21,665 bases of DNA, from contig CABVDR010000045.1 of NCBI GenBank assembly GCA_902497145.1, positions 1 through 21,665 of the forward strand, written 5' to 3'. Each line of letters starts with the position of its first letter. Position 1 is the first letter of the stretch. This document shows, in pieces, positions 1 through 6,753 of this stretch. Origin of the DNA: an uncultured Oscillospiraceae bacterium (GTDB lineage: Bacteria > Bacillota > Clostridia > Oscillospirales > Oscillospiraceae). The notes below the pieces were generated by a model. That model was not told the DNA's origin and ran no database searches. It worked only from the letters and a program-made list of their open reading frames with translations. The position numbers and the translations under genes are program-made.

Positions 1-84
1 CGTCACGGCAAGGTCCGCCGCGCCAAGCTGTACTACCTGCGCAGCCGCGTGGGCAAGGCGGCCAAGGTCAAGGAGGCCCTGTAA
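1..84 (+). CDS. rplS: 50S ribosomal protein L19, C-terminal end (partial)
   Basis: The window opens in frame inside this gene; only the last 27 codons and the TAA stop are present. The visible residues (RHGKVRRAKLYYLRSRVGKA and a short basic end) match the conserved C-terminus of bacterial L19, a large-subunit protein at the 30S-50S interface. A strong intrinsic terminator follows 15 bases after the stop. rplS next to rbgA(ylqF) and rnhB is a standard Firmicute order, which supports the call. The start, the N-terminus and the upstream genes lie outside the window. Confidence 0.9.
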   Translation, partial: RHGKVRRAKLYYLRSRVGKAAKVKEAL

Positions 85-89
85 TCCAA

Positions 90-131
90 GTACGAGAAAG
101 GAGCGGTGCAAAACCGCTCCTTTTTTCGTAC
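90..131 (+). terminator. Intrinsic terminator after rplS
   Basis: Perfect 8-bp stem GGAGCGGT (100-107) / ACCGCTCC (113-120), loop GCAAA, then six T (121-126). The pairing extends outward: GTACGA (90-95) pairs with TCGTAC (126-131), and AAA (97-99) pairs with part of the T run, so the whole element could fold as one long hairpin and work on either strand. It ends only 20 bases before the rbgA start codon. Confidence 0.88.
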
Positions 132-151
132 CGACGGAAGGAGGAAACAGC

Positions 152-1030
152 ATGAATATACAGTGGTACCCCGGGCACATGACCAAGACCCGGCGGCAGA
201 TCGAAGCCGATCTGAAAAATGTAGATATTGTAGTGGAGATCATCGACGCCCGCATCCCCATCTCCAGCCGCAATCCGGACATTGACTCCATCTGCGCCGG
301 AAAACCCCGGCTGGTGATTTTAAACCGGGCCGACCAGGCTGACCCCGCCCAGAATAAGGCTTGGGGCAACTGGTTCCGGGCACGGGGCTGCTCTGTGCTG
401 GAGACCGACGCCAAGACAGGCAAGGGGGTCAACCAGTTTTCTAACGTAGTCCAGGGTGTGCTGAAGGACCAGATCGCCCGCTGGCAGGAGCGCGGCCTGG
501 TGGGCCGCCCCGTGCGGGCCATGATCGTGGGTGTGCCTAACGTGGGCAAATCTACCTTTATCAATAAGGTAGCGAAACGGAAAACCGCCAAGGCAGGGGA
601 CCGGCCCGGCGTCACCCGGGGCAAGCAGTGGGTCACCGTGGACCGGGGCCTGGAGCTGCTGGACACCCCGGGCATTCTGTGGCCCAAATTTGAGGACGAG
701 GAGATTGGCCTGCGCCTGGCCTTTACCGGGGCGGTGAAGGACGAGATTATGGACGTGGAGACCCTGGGCTGTCATCTCATGACGTTCCTGGCCACCCATT
801 ATCCCGACGCCCTGGCCGCAGGCTACAAACTGTCTGCTGTACCGGAGCGGGAAAAGGAAGAGAACGACGTGGCCTACGGATACCGCCTTCTGGAGACCTG
901 CGCCCAGAAGCGGGGTATGCGGATCTCCGGCGGTGAATTTGACACGGAGCGAATGGCCCGGGTGCTGTTGGACGAGTACCGGGGCGGCAAGCTGGGACGC
1001 TTTACCCTGGAGCAGCCCCAGGAGGTTTAA
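152..1030 (+). CDS. rbgA: Ribosome biogenesis GTPase RbgA (YlqF)
   Basis: A 292-residue circularly permuted GTPase that acts late in 50S assembly; in B. subtilis it is needed for uL16 incorporation. The G motifs occur in permuted order: G4 NRAD (58-61), then the P-loop GVPNVGKS (127-134), the switch region PGVT (152-155) and G3 DTPG (171-174). The N-terminus MNIQWYPGHM is the family hallmark, and a C-terminal helical domain of about 100 residues follows. Length is normal. The start is fixed by GGAAGGAGG about 8 bases upstream. There is no room for a separate promoter between the rplS terminator and this gene, so expression probably depends on read-through from rplS (inference). rnhB follows 33 bases later. 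Confidence 0.96.
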   Translation: MNIQWYPGHMTKTRRQIEADLKNVDIVVEIIDARIPISSRNPDIDSICAGKPRLVILNRADQADPAQNKAWGNWFRARGCSVLETDAKTGKGVNQFSNVVQGVLKDQIARWQERGLVGRPVRAMIVGVPNVGKSTFINKVAKRKTAKAGDRPGVTRGKQWVTVDRGLELLDTPGILWPKFEDEEIGLRLAFTGAVKDEIMDVETLGCHLMTFLATHYPDALAAGYKLSAVPEREKEENDVAYGYRLLETCAQKRGMRISGGEFDTERMARVLLDEYRGGKLGRFTLEQPQEV

Positions 1031-1063
1031 GAGACAAGAACAGGGAAGAGGAGGCAGAAAACC

Positions 1064-1669
1064 ATGGCAGGCTGGGACTATGAGCAGCAGGCCCGGGAGC
1101 AGGGCTATGCCGCTGTGTGCGGCTGCGACGAGGCGGGGGCCGGTCCCCTGGCCGGACCGGTATACGCCGGGGCGGTGATCCTGCCCTTTGGGGTGGAGAT
1201 TCCGGGCCTGGATGACTCCAAAAAGCTGACGGAGAAGCGCCGGGAAGCGCTTTTCCCCGTCATTCAAGAGTTGGCCTTGGCCTGGTCGGTGGCCCGGGTG
1301 GAGGCGGAGGAGATCGACCGCACCGATATTCTCAGCGCCCGGATGAAAGCCATGCAGCTGGCCATCGATGGCCTAAAAGTCCCTGCCGACTTTGCCTTGG
1401 TGGACGGCAACCGGGACCACGGCAAGACAGCAGCGGTCACCACGCCCCACCTCTGCGTTGTAAAGGGAGATTCCTTGTCGATGTCTATTGCTGCAGCCTC
1501 TATTCTGGCTAAGGTGAGCCGGGACCACTATATGATGGAGATGGCCAGCGTGTATCCCGAATATGCCTTTGAGAAGCACAAGGGGTACGGGACAAAACTT
1601 CACTATGAGCGCCTGCGCACCTACGGTCCCAGTCCCATCCACCGCCGGACCTTTTTAAAAAATCTATGA
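1064..1669 (+). CDS. rnhB: Ribonuclease HII
   Basis: A 201-residue type 2 RNase H that cuts the RNA strand of RNA-DNA hybrids and starts removal of misincorporated ribonucleotides. The likely metal ligands are all visible: D22 and E23 in the DEAG motif, D114 in LVDGN and D154 in SRD. The family block KHKGYGT (171-177) and the C-terminal HRRTF are also present. One oddity: the usual GRG motif after DE reads GAG (25-27), so Arg is replaced by Ala next to the active site. The start ATG is preceded by AGAGGAGG. The stop overlaps the yraN start by 4 bases (ATGA), which implies translational coupling. Confidence 0.96.
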   Translation: MAGWDYEQQAREQGYAAVCGCDEAGAGPLAGPVYAGAVILPFGVEIPGLDDSKKLTEKRREALFPVIQELALAWSVARVEAEEIDRTDILSARMKAMQLAIDGLKVPADFALVDGNRDHGKTAAVTTPHLCVVKGDSLSMSIAAASILAKVSRDHYMMEMASVYPEYAFEKHKGYGTKLHYERLRTYGPSPIHRRTFLKNL

Positions 1670-2034
1670 GCGGGCAGGAGAGCCGTCTGCTGGGACGGTG
1701 GGGAGAGGCCCTGGCGGCAGACTACTTGCGTCAGCAGGGCTATGAGATCGTGGCCGCTGGCTGGCGGTGCAGGTTCGGGGAGATCGACCTTATCGCCCAG
1801 GACAAGACCTATCTGTGCTTTGTGGAGGTGAAGCTGCGCCGCAGCACCGCCTTCGGCACGGCGGGGGAGTTTGTGGACTGGCGCAAGCAGCAGCGCCTGC
1901 GTACCACCGCTCAGCTCTACCTCCAGCAGCATCCCACCGCCCTCCAGCCCCGTTTTGACGTCATTGAGGTGCTGGCATCCCAGGGGAGAGAGACAAAATC
2001 TCCCAAAATACGACATCTTGCGGACGCATTTTGA
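1666..2034 (+). CDS. YraN family (UPF0102) endonuclease-like protein
   Basis: 122 residues, normal for the family. The fold is predicted to be PD-(D/E)XK nuclease-like. Visible landmarks are G13-E14 in RWGEALA, the GEIDLIA block with E39 and D41, and VEVK (53-56) with E54 and K56, which together form the putative metal site. The family has no firmly proven cellular role, although its Holliday-junction-resolvase-like fold and its place beside rnhB suggest DNA processing (inference). The ATG overlaps the rnhB stop. The C-terminus HLADAF matches the usual short end of the family. The gene closes the rbgA-rnhB-yraN run, and the next gene has its own promoter. Confidence 0.87.
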   Translation: MSGQESRLLGRWGEALAADYLRQQGYEIVAAGWRCRFGEIDLIAQDKTYLCFVEVKLRRSTAFGTAGEFVDWRKQQRLRTTAQLYLQQHPTALQPRFDVIEVLASQGRETKSPKIRHLADAF

Positions 2035-2074
2035 AAAAATCCAAAATGAAGTGTCAGCTTTTCTTGGATGGAAC

Positions 2075-2103
2075 TTGACCAAGCCGGAGAAAGCTGGCAT
2101 AAT
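2075..2103 (+). promoter_or_regulatory. Promoter of thrC
   Basis: -35 TTGACC (2075-2080), 17-base spacer, -10 CATAAT (2098-2103), with an extended -10 TGG (2095-2097) directly upstream. This is a close match to a housekeeping sigma-A promoter. Transcription should start near 2110, giving a leader of about 60 bases before the chosen thrC ATG. Confidence 0.8.
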
Positions 2104-2111
2104 AATACCTT

Positions 2112-2146
2112 AGAGAACCATTCTCTGGCCTGCCGCCGGAGAGAAT
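2112..2146 (+). promoter_or_regulatory. Two mutually exclusive hairpins in the thrC leader
   Basis: AGAGAA (2112-2117) pairs with TTCTCT (2121-2126) around a 3-base loop. The same ATTCTCT (2120-2126) can instead pair with AGAGAAT (2140-2146), enclosing a GGC/GCC inner stem. There is no U-run after either fold, so it is not a classic attenuator. A role in 5' end stability or in control of ribosome access is only inferred. Confidence 0.45.
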
Positions 2147-2172
2147 CCTTGAAAAGAATGGAAGGAATCACC

Positions 2173-3657
2173 ATGCAATACATCAGCACAAGAGACCGGG
2201 AGCAGCAGTTCTCCGCTGCCCAGGCCATCGCCAAGGGCCTGGCCGACGACGGCGGTCTGCTCACCCCCGTGTATCTGCCCAAGCTGCCCCGCCGTGCCCT
2301 GGAGGAGCTGAAGGACATGTCCTATCAGCAGCGGGCAGTGTATGTGATGAAGCTGTTTTTGGATGAGTTCACTGTAAAGGAGCTCACTGACTTTGCCAAC
2401 GCCGCTTACGGCCCGGAAAAGTTTGACACTCCGGCTGTGGCTCCGGTGCGTGCCCTGGACAGCAACACCTTCTGCCTGGAGCTGTGGCACGGTCCCACCT
2501 GTGCCTTTAAGGATATGGCCCTGCAGATGCTGCCTCACCTGCTCACTGCCTCTCTGCGCAAGCAGGAGGAGGAGAAGACGGTGTGCATTCTGGTGGCTAC
2601 CTCGGGCGACACCGGCAAGGGCGCCCTGGAGGGCTTCAAGGATGTGGACCATACCCGGATTTTGGTGTTCTATCCCAAGGACGGCGTGTCTGCCATTCAG
2701 GAGCTGCAGATGGTCACCCAGGAGGGGGACAACGTAGGCGTTTGCTCCGTGGTGGGCAACTTCGACGACGCCCAGACCGGCGTGAAGAAGCTGTTCTCCG
2801 ATGAGAAGCTGCGGGAGGAGCTTGCCCAGCGTGGCTTCTTCCTCTCCTCGGCCAACTCCATCAACTGGGGCCGGGTGCTGCCTCAGATCGTCTACTACAT
2901 CTCTGCCTACTGCGACCTGGTGCGGGACGAGAAGATCCAGCTGGGCGATCCCATCAATGTGTGCGTGCCCACCGGCAACTTTGGCAATATCCTGGCTGCC
3001 TACTACGCCCGGGACATGGGTGTGCCCATCAACAAGCTGATCTGCGCCTCCAACAGCAACAATGTACTTACCGACTTTTTGCGCACTGGCGTGTATGACC
3101 GCAATCGCACCTTTTACAATACCATGTCTCCTTCCATGGATATCCTGATCTCCAGCAATCTGGAGCGTCTGCTCTACGCCATCACCGGGGAGAACCAGCA
3201 GGTGCGGGAGTACATGGAGGAGCTCAGCCAGACCGGACGCTATCAGGTAAGCGACAAAGTTTTGGAGAAGATCCAGCGCCTGTTTGTGGGCTACTGCTGC
3301 GACGATACCGTGACCCAGAAGGTCATCGGCACGATCTATCGCAACTTCGACTACCTCATCGACCCCCACACCGCGGTTGGCTTCTCTGCTCTCACCCAGT
3401 ACCGGGAGGAGACCGGAGACAACACGCCCACCGTGGTGGCCTCTACCGCAAGCCCCTTCAAGTTCTGTGACAATGTGCTGGGTGCCTTAGGGGAGACCAA
3501 CCTGCGGGAGGGTCTGGACATTCTGGATCAGCTCAGCGAGAAGACCGGGCAGCCCGTGCCCGCGCCTCTGGCAGGCCTGCGGGGCAAGAAGGCCCGCTTC
3601 CAGCGCACCGAGGAGAAGGACCACATGGTGGATGCGGTGCTGGACATGCTTAAGTAA
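2173..3657 (+). CDS. thrC: Threonine synthase
   Basis: A 494-residue PLP enzyme that converts O-phosphohomoserine to threonine, the last step of threonine synthesis. The N-terminus MQYISTRD and the block K21-GLADDGGLL are typical. The PLP-binding lysine is K113 in AFKDMAL. The phosphate-binding motif SGDTG is at 144-148, and the cofactor-contact segment VPTGNFGN lies further on. The open frame extends upstream to 2068, but the ATG at 2173 is chosen because GGAAGG (2160-2165) sits 7 bases before it and homologues begin here; an ATG at 2158 is the alternative. No hom or thrB is adjacent, so thrC is separated from the rest of its pathway. The metallophosphoesterase follows 18 bases later, probably on the same transcript. 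Confidence 0.95.
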   Translation: MQYISTRDREQQFSAAQAIAKGLADDGGLLTPVYLPKLPRRALEELKDMSYQQRAVYVMKLFLDEFTVKELTDFANAAYGPEKFDTPAVAPVRALDSNTFCLELWHGPTCAFKDMALQMLPHLLTASLRKQEEEKTVCILVATSGDTGKGALEGFKDVDHTRILVFYPKDGVSAIQELQMVTQEGDNVGVCSVVGNFDDAQTGVKKLFSDEKLREELAQRGFFLSSANSINWGRVLPQIVYYISAYCDLVRDEKIQLGDPINVCVPTGNFGNILAAYYARDMGVPINKLICASNSNNVLTDFLRTGVYDRNRTFYNTMSPSMDILISSNLERLLYAITGENQQVREYMEELSQTGRYQVSDKVLEKIQRLFVGYCCDDTVTQKVIGTIYRNFDYLIDPHTAVGFSALTQYREETGDNTPTVVASTASPFKFCDNVLGALGETNLREGLDILDQLSEKTGQPVPAPLAGLRGKKARFQRTEEKDHMVDAVLDMLK

Positions 3658-3675
3658 GGAAAAGGAGTTGCGTAC

Positions 3676-4362
3676 ATGGCCCTTTACGCCATTGGGGATA
3701 CCCATTTGTCTCTGGGTGTGGACAAGCCCATGGATGTGTTCGGCGGAGGCTGGCGCGGCTACGTGGATAAGCTCCGGGAGGGGTTTTCCGACATCAAGGC
3801 GGAAGATACCGTGGTGCTGTGCGGAGATCTGTCCTGGGGCATGAGCCTGGAACAGGCGGAGCAGGACTTCGCCTTTCTGGATGCGCTGCCCGGGCGGAAA
3901 ATTCTCCTGAAGGGCAACCACGATTACTGGTGGACCACCGCCGCCAAGATGGAGCGCTTTTTTGCCGAGCACGGGTTTTCTACGCTGGAGATCCTGCACA
4001 ACAACTGCCGCCTGTACGGTGAGCTGGCCCTGTGCGGGACCCGGGGATGGTTTTACGAGGAGGACCGTGGGGAACACAGCGCGAAAATTTTTAACCGGGA
4101 GCTGATGCGCCTGGAGGCGTCGCTGAAGGCGGCGGGGGAGAGGGAGAAATACTGCTTTCTCCACTACCCGCCCCTCTACCAGGGCTACCGCTGTCAGGAG
4201 ATTCTGGACATGCTGGAAGCCTATGGCGTGCGGCGCTGCTTTTACGGGCATCTCCACGGCGGAAGCCACCGCCTGGCGATCTCCGGACAGGTTGGAAGCG
4301 TGGAATACCGCCTCATTGCGGCAGATTTCCTGGGCTTCCGGCCGGAAAAACTGCTGGATTAA
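3676..4362 (+). CDS. Calcineurin-like metallophosphoesterase (COG1768-like)
   Basis: 228 residues with a complete two-metal phosphoesterase motif set: GDTH (D8, H10), GD (50-51), GNHD (N81, H82), H163 in LHYPP, and GHLHG (H192, H194). No signal peptide or membrane segment is seen, so it should be cytosolic. The substrate cannot be read from the sequence; members of this group are annotated only as predicted phosphohydrolases. A GGAG ribosome site lies upstream. It follows thrC by 18 bases, and the tig promoter begins 42 bases after its stop, so it ends the thrC transcript. Nothing links it clearly to threonine synthesis. Confidence 0.88.
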   Translation: MALYAIGDTHLSLGVDKPMDVFGGGWRGYVDKLREGFSDIKAEDTVVLCGDLSWGMSLEQAEQDFAFLDALPGRKILLKGNHDYWWTTAAKMERFFAEHGFSTLEILHNNCRLYGELALCGTRGWFYEEDRGEHSAKIFNRELMRLEASLKAAGEREKYCFLHYPPLYQGYRCQEILDMLEAYGVRRCFYGHLHGGSHRLAISGQVGSVEYRLIAADFLGFRPEKLLD

Positions 4363-4372
4363 GCAACAAAAA

Positions 4373-4394
4373 GGAAATTTTGCGGAAATTTCCG
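4373..4394 (+). other. Inverted repeat between phosphoesterase and tig promoter
   Basis: GGAAATTT (4373-4380) pairs perfectly with AAATTTCC (4386-4393) around the loop TGCGG. The right half is also a 12-base perfect palindrome, CGGAAATTTCCG (4383-4394), ending 10 bases before the tig -35. It may be a weak terminator (no U-run follows) or an operator; the sequence does not decide which. Confidence 0.45.
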
Positions 4395-4404
4395 AAAATT
4401 AGTC

Positions 4405-4433
4405 TGGTCAAACAGGTTATTATCTGGTAAAAT
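4405..4433 (+). promoter_or_regulatory. Promoter of tig
   Basis: -35-like TGGTCA (4405-4410), 17-base spacer, -10 TAAAAT (4428-4433), with extended -10 TGG (4425-4427). The predicted start near 4440 gives a leader of about 64 bases. Confidence 0.7.
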
Positions 4434-4450
4434 ACCATGGCGAAAGTATA

Positions 4451-4484
4451 CAAGGCGCCTTGCGGGCACGTTCCCAATGGGCGC
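4451..4484 (+). other. Palindrome and hairpin in the tig leader
   Basis: CAAGGCGCCTTG (4451-4462) is a perfect 12-base palindrome just downstream of the expected transcription start. An overlapping fold pairs GCGCCT (4455-4460) with GGGCGC (4479-4484), with an inner GGG/CCC stem. The structure ends only 4 bases before the AGGAGG ribosome site, so it could affect initiation (inference). Confidence 0.4.
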
Positions 4485-4503
4485 TCACAGGAGGAAATGT
4501 TAC

Positions 4504-5934
4504 ATGAAGGTCACTAACGTTGAGAAGAAAGAAAAGAGCACGGTCGAGCTGACCATCCAGGTGGAGGCCGACGAGTTTGAGGCCGCTGTTCAGAAGGCTT
4601 ACCTGAAGAACCGCAGCCGCATCAGCGTCCCCGGCTTCCGTAAGGGCAAGGCCCCCCGGAAGATCATCGAGGGTATGTACGGCTCCGGCGTGTTTTATGA
4701 AGATGCCATCAACGATGTGTACCCCGGCGCCTATGAGGCGGCTGTGAAGGAGCAGGGCCTGGAGGATATGGGCCACCCTGTCATGGATATCGTGGAGGTA
4801 GGCAAGGACGGCCTGACCTTCACCGCTCTGGTCTCCGTGCGCCCCGAGGTGAAGCTGGGCGAGTATAAGGGCCTGCAGGCCCCCAAGACCTGCAACGAGG
4901 TCACCGACGCCGACATCGACAACGAGCTGGAGCCCTATATCAAGCGCGCCACCCGTCTGGTGAGCGTGGAGCGTCCCATCGCCATGGGCGACACCGCTGT
5001 CATCGACTTCGAGGGCTTCGAGGACGGCAAGCCCTTTGAGGGCGGCAAGGGCACCGATTACAGCCTGGAGATCGGCTCCGGCTCCTTCGTGCCCGGCTTT
5101 GAGGATCAGCTCATCGGTATGAGCGTGGGCGAGGAGAAGGATCTGGATATCACCTTCCCCGAGGACTACGTGAAGGATCTGGCCGGCAAGGCCGTGGTGT
5201 TCCATGTGAAGGTCAAGGAGATTAAGGAGTCTCAGGCTCCCGAGGTGGACGACGAGTTTGCCAAGGACGTGTCTGAGTTTGAGACCCTGGCCGACTTCAA
5301 GAAGGATCTGGGCGAGAAGCTCAAGCAGCGCCGTGAGAATCAGGCCCAGGAGGCCTTTGAGAGCGCCATTCTGGAGCAGCTCATCGACAACATGGAGGCT
5401 GAGATCCCCGACGGTATGGTGGAGACCCAGCTGGACAAGGTGATGGACGAGTATGCCATGCGCATGCAGAGCCAGGGCATGTCCATGAATGACTACCTGA
5501 AGATGATGGGCATGACCCCCGAGATGATGCGCGCTTCTGCCAAGCCCTCCGCTCTGCGTCAGGTTCAGTTGGAGCTGGCCCTGTCTGCGGTGGCCGATGC
5601 CGAGAAGATCGAGATCACCGAGGAGGACCGGAACAAGGAGATCGCCAAGCTGGCCCAGCAGTACAACCTCACCGAGGATCAGGTGAAGGCTGCTATCTCT
5701 GTGGACATGCTGGAGCACGACCTGCGCCTGCAGAAGGCCAGCGACTTTGTGGTTGCTCAGGCTGTGGTGGGCGAGGCCCCCAAGAAGGAGGAGCCCGCTG
5801 AGGAGAAGGCCGAGAAGCCCAAGCGTACCCGCAAGAAGGCTGCTGCGGACGAGAGCGCCGAGGGCGAGGAGAAGCCCAAGCGCACCCGCAAGAAGAAGAC
5901 TGAGGAGTCTGCAGAGGAGCCCAAGGCGGAGTAA
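4504..5934 (+). CDS. tig: Trigger factor (ribosome-associated chaperone, PPIase)
   Basis: 476 residues. The N-terminal ribosome-binding domain carries the signature GFRKGKAP (44-51). The FKBP-type prolyl isomerase domain spans about 160-240 (GDTAVIDFEG, then GSGSFVPGFEDQLIG). The substrate-binding C-terminal helical domain runs to about 420. It acts on nascent chains at the exit tunnel. The ATG at 4504 follows AGGAGG; the upstream in-frame ATG at 4477 lacks a good site and would add residues unlike the family. The protein is longer than the usual 430 or so because of a charged, probably disordered tail (about 425-476) containing KPKRTRKK twice. tig upstream of clpP-clpX-lon is a common order and forms a folding/degradation block. 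Confidence 0.96.
   Translation: MKVTNVEKKEKSTVELTIQVEADEFEAAVQKAYLKNRSRISVPGFRKGKAPRKIIEGMYGSGVFYEDAINDVYPGAYEAAVKEQGLEDMGHPVMDIVEVGKDGLTFTALVSVRPEVKLGEYKGLQAPKTCNEVTDADIDNELEPYIKRATRLVSVERPIAMGDTAVIDFEGFEDGKPFEGGKGTDYSLEIGSGSFVPGFEDQLIGMSVGEEKDLDITFPEDYVKDLAGKAVVFHVKVKEIKESQAPEVDDEFAKDVSEFETLADFKKDLGEKLKQRRENQAQEAFESAILEQLIDNMEAEIPDGMVETQLDKVMDEYAMRMQSQGMSMNDYLKMMGMTPEMMRASAKPSALRQVQLELALSAVADAEKIEITEEDRNKEIAKLAQQYNLTEDQVKAAISVDMLEHDLRLQKASDFVVAQAVVGEAPKKEEPAEEKAEKPKRTRKKAAADESAEGEEKPKRTRKKKTEESAEEPKAE
5812..5895 (+). repeat. Imperfect direct repeat encoding the trigger factor basic tail
   Basis: Two 27-base copies, 5812-5838 and 5869-5895, differ at one base (silent T/C) and start exactly 57 bases apart. 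Each encodes E-KPKRTRKK. The spacing gives a 19-residue period of basic patch plus acidic/alanine linker. Confidence 0.8.
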
Positions 5935-5952
5935 AATCCAGCCGATATCCAC

Positions 5953-5981
5953 CCCGGGGCGGCAGAAATTGCCGCCCCGGG
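5953..5981 (+). terminator. GC-rich hairpin after tig
   Basis: Perfect 12-bp stem CCCGGGGCGGCA (5953-5964) / TGCCGCCCCGGG (5970-5981), loop GAAAT, located 19 bases after the tig stop. It is followed by GTGTGTG-type sequence rather than a U-run, so intrinsic termination may be partial. It could also act as an RNA-stability element. Confidence 0.5.
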
Positions 5982-6076
5982 CGTGTGTGCGTTATGGCAG
6001 GGGAGACCGGGGACACCTGTATTCGGGTGTTTTGCGCCCAAAAAAGGAATCATGTTCCAATTTTACGGGCATACTT

Positions 6077-6085
6077 TGGTATCAC
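6077..6085 (+). promoter_or_regulatory. Possible extended -10 of a clpP promoter
   Basis: TGG-TATCAC (6077-6085) resembles the TG-extended -10 sites of the thrC and tig promoters. No convincing -35 sits 16-18 bases upstream. It is the best candidate in the tig-clpP gap, but weak. Confidence 0.25.
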
Positions 6086-6108
6086 TGTTTTGAAAAGGAG
6101 TCATTTCC

Positions 6109-6690
6109 ATGAGTTTAGTTCCTTATGTAGTGGAGCAGACCAACCGGGGCGAGCGGTCCTACGACATTTTCTCCCGTCTGCTCAATGACCGCATTATCTT
6201 CCTGTCCGAGGAAGTCAATGACACCACGGCCTCTCTGGTGGTTGCTCAGCTGCTGTATCTGGAGAGCCAGGACCCGGACAAGGACATTCAGTTCTACATC
6301 AACAGCCCCGGCGGCTCTGTCACCGCGGGCATGGCCATCTATGACACCATGCAGTATGTCAAGTGCGATGTGTCCACCATCTGCATCGGTCTGGCCGCCA
6401 GCATGGGTGCGTTCCTGCTCTCTGCCGGCGCCAAGGGCAAGCGTCTGGCGCTGCCCAACTCCGAGATCATGATTCACCAGCCCTCTGCCGGTACCCAGGG
6501 ACAGATCACCGATATGGCTCTGCACCTGAAGCGGTTGGAAGTGGTGAAGAAGCGCATGAACCGCATTCTGGCCGAGAACACCGGCAAGAGCATCGAGCAG
6601 GTCACTGCCGACTGTGAGCGGGACAACTTCATGTCCGCCCAGGAGGCTCTGGAGTACGGCCTCATTGACCGGGTGATCGAGAAGCGGTAA
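6109..6690 (+). CDS. clpP: ATP-dependent Clp protease proteolytic subunit
   Basis: 193 residues, the full family length. This serine peptidase forms the double-heptamer chamber of ClpXP/ClpCP. The catalytic triad is visible: S98 in GLAASMGA, H123 in MIHQP and D172 in ERDNF. The oxyanion-region motif SPGGS (66-70) is intact. The N-terminus MSLVPYVVEQ matches the short leader that is normally processed and forms the axial loops. AAAAGGAG gives the ribosome site. clpX follows after 63 bases, so the protease and its unfoldase should be made together. No CtsR or CIRCE operator was found upstream, so heat-shock control cannot be claimed from the sequence. Confidence 0.97.
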   Translation: MSLVPYVVEQTNRGERSYDIFSRLLNDRIIFLSEEVNDTTASLVVAQLLYLESQDPDKDIQFYINSPGGSVTAGMAIYDTMQYVKCDVSTICIGLAASMGAFLLSAGAKGKRLALPNSEIMIHQPSAGTQGQITDMALHLKRLEVVKKRMNRILAENTGKSIEQVTADCERDNFMSAQEALEYGLIDRVIEKR

Positions 6691-6693
6691 GGG

Positions 6694-6710
6694 GACCTGC
6701 GCCGCAGGTC
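6694..6710. other. 17-base palindrome between clpP and clpX
   Basis: GACCTGCG-C-CGCAGGTC is a perfect dyad beginning 4 bases after the clpP stop, followed at once by the palindrome GGCGCGCC (6711-6718). As RNA it forms a 7-bp stem with a 3-base loop. There is no U-run. It could be an operator or an mRNA processing/stability element that sets the clpP:clpX ratio (inference). Confidence 0.5.
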
Positions 6711-6753
6711 GGCGCGCCCTGCGTGTATCAAGAGAATTTGAGGTAATAGTTTC

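Noticed and set aside
2104..2172. T-box or peptide-leader attenuator for thrC
   Set aside because: The leader is only about 60 bases, has no T-box consensus, no threonine-codon leader peptide and no terminator with a U-run.
4406..4421. Possible CtsR operator (GGTCAAA heptad) at the tig promoter
   Set aside because: Only one heptad matches; the second position reads GGTTATT or GTTATTA and does not fit the direct repeat. No CIRCE element was found near tig, clpP or lon either.
6046..6058. LexA/SOS-like box GGAATCATGTTCC before clpP
   Set aside because: Spacing and arms do not fit the Firmicute GAAC-N4-GTTC box; only 4-base arms match.
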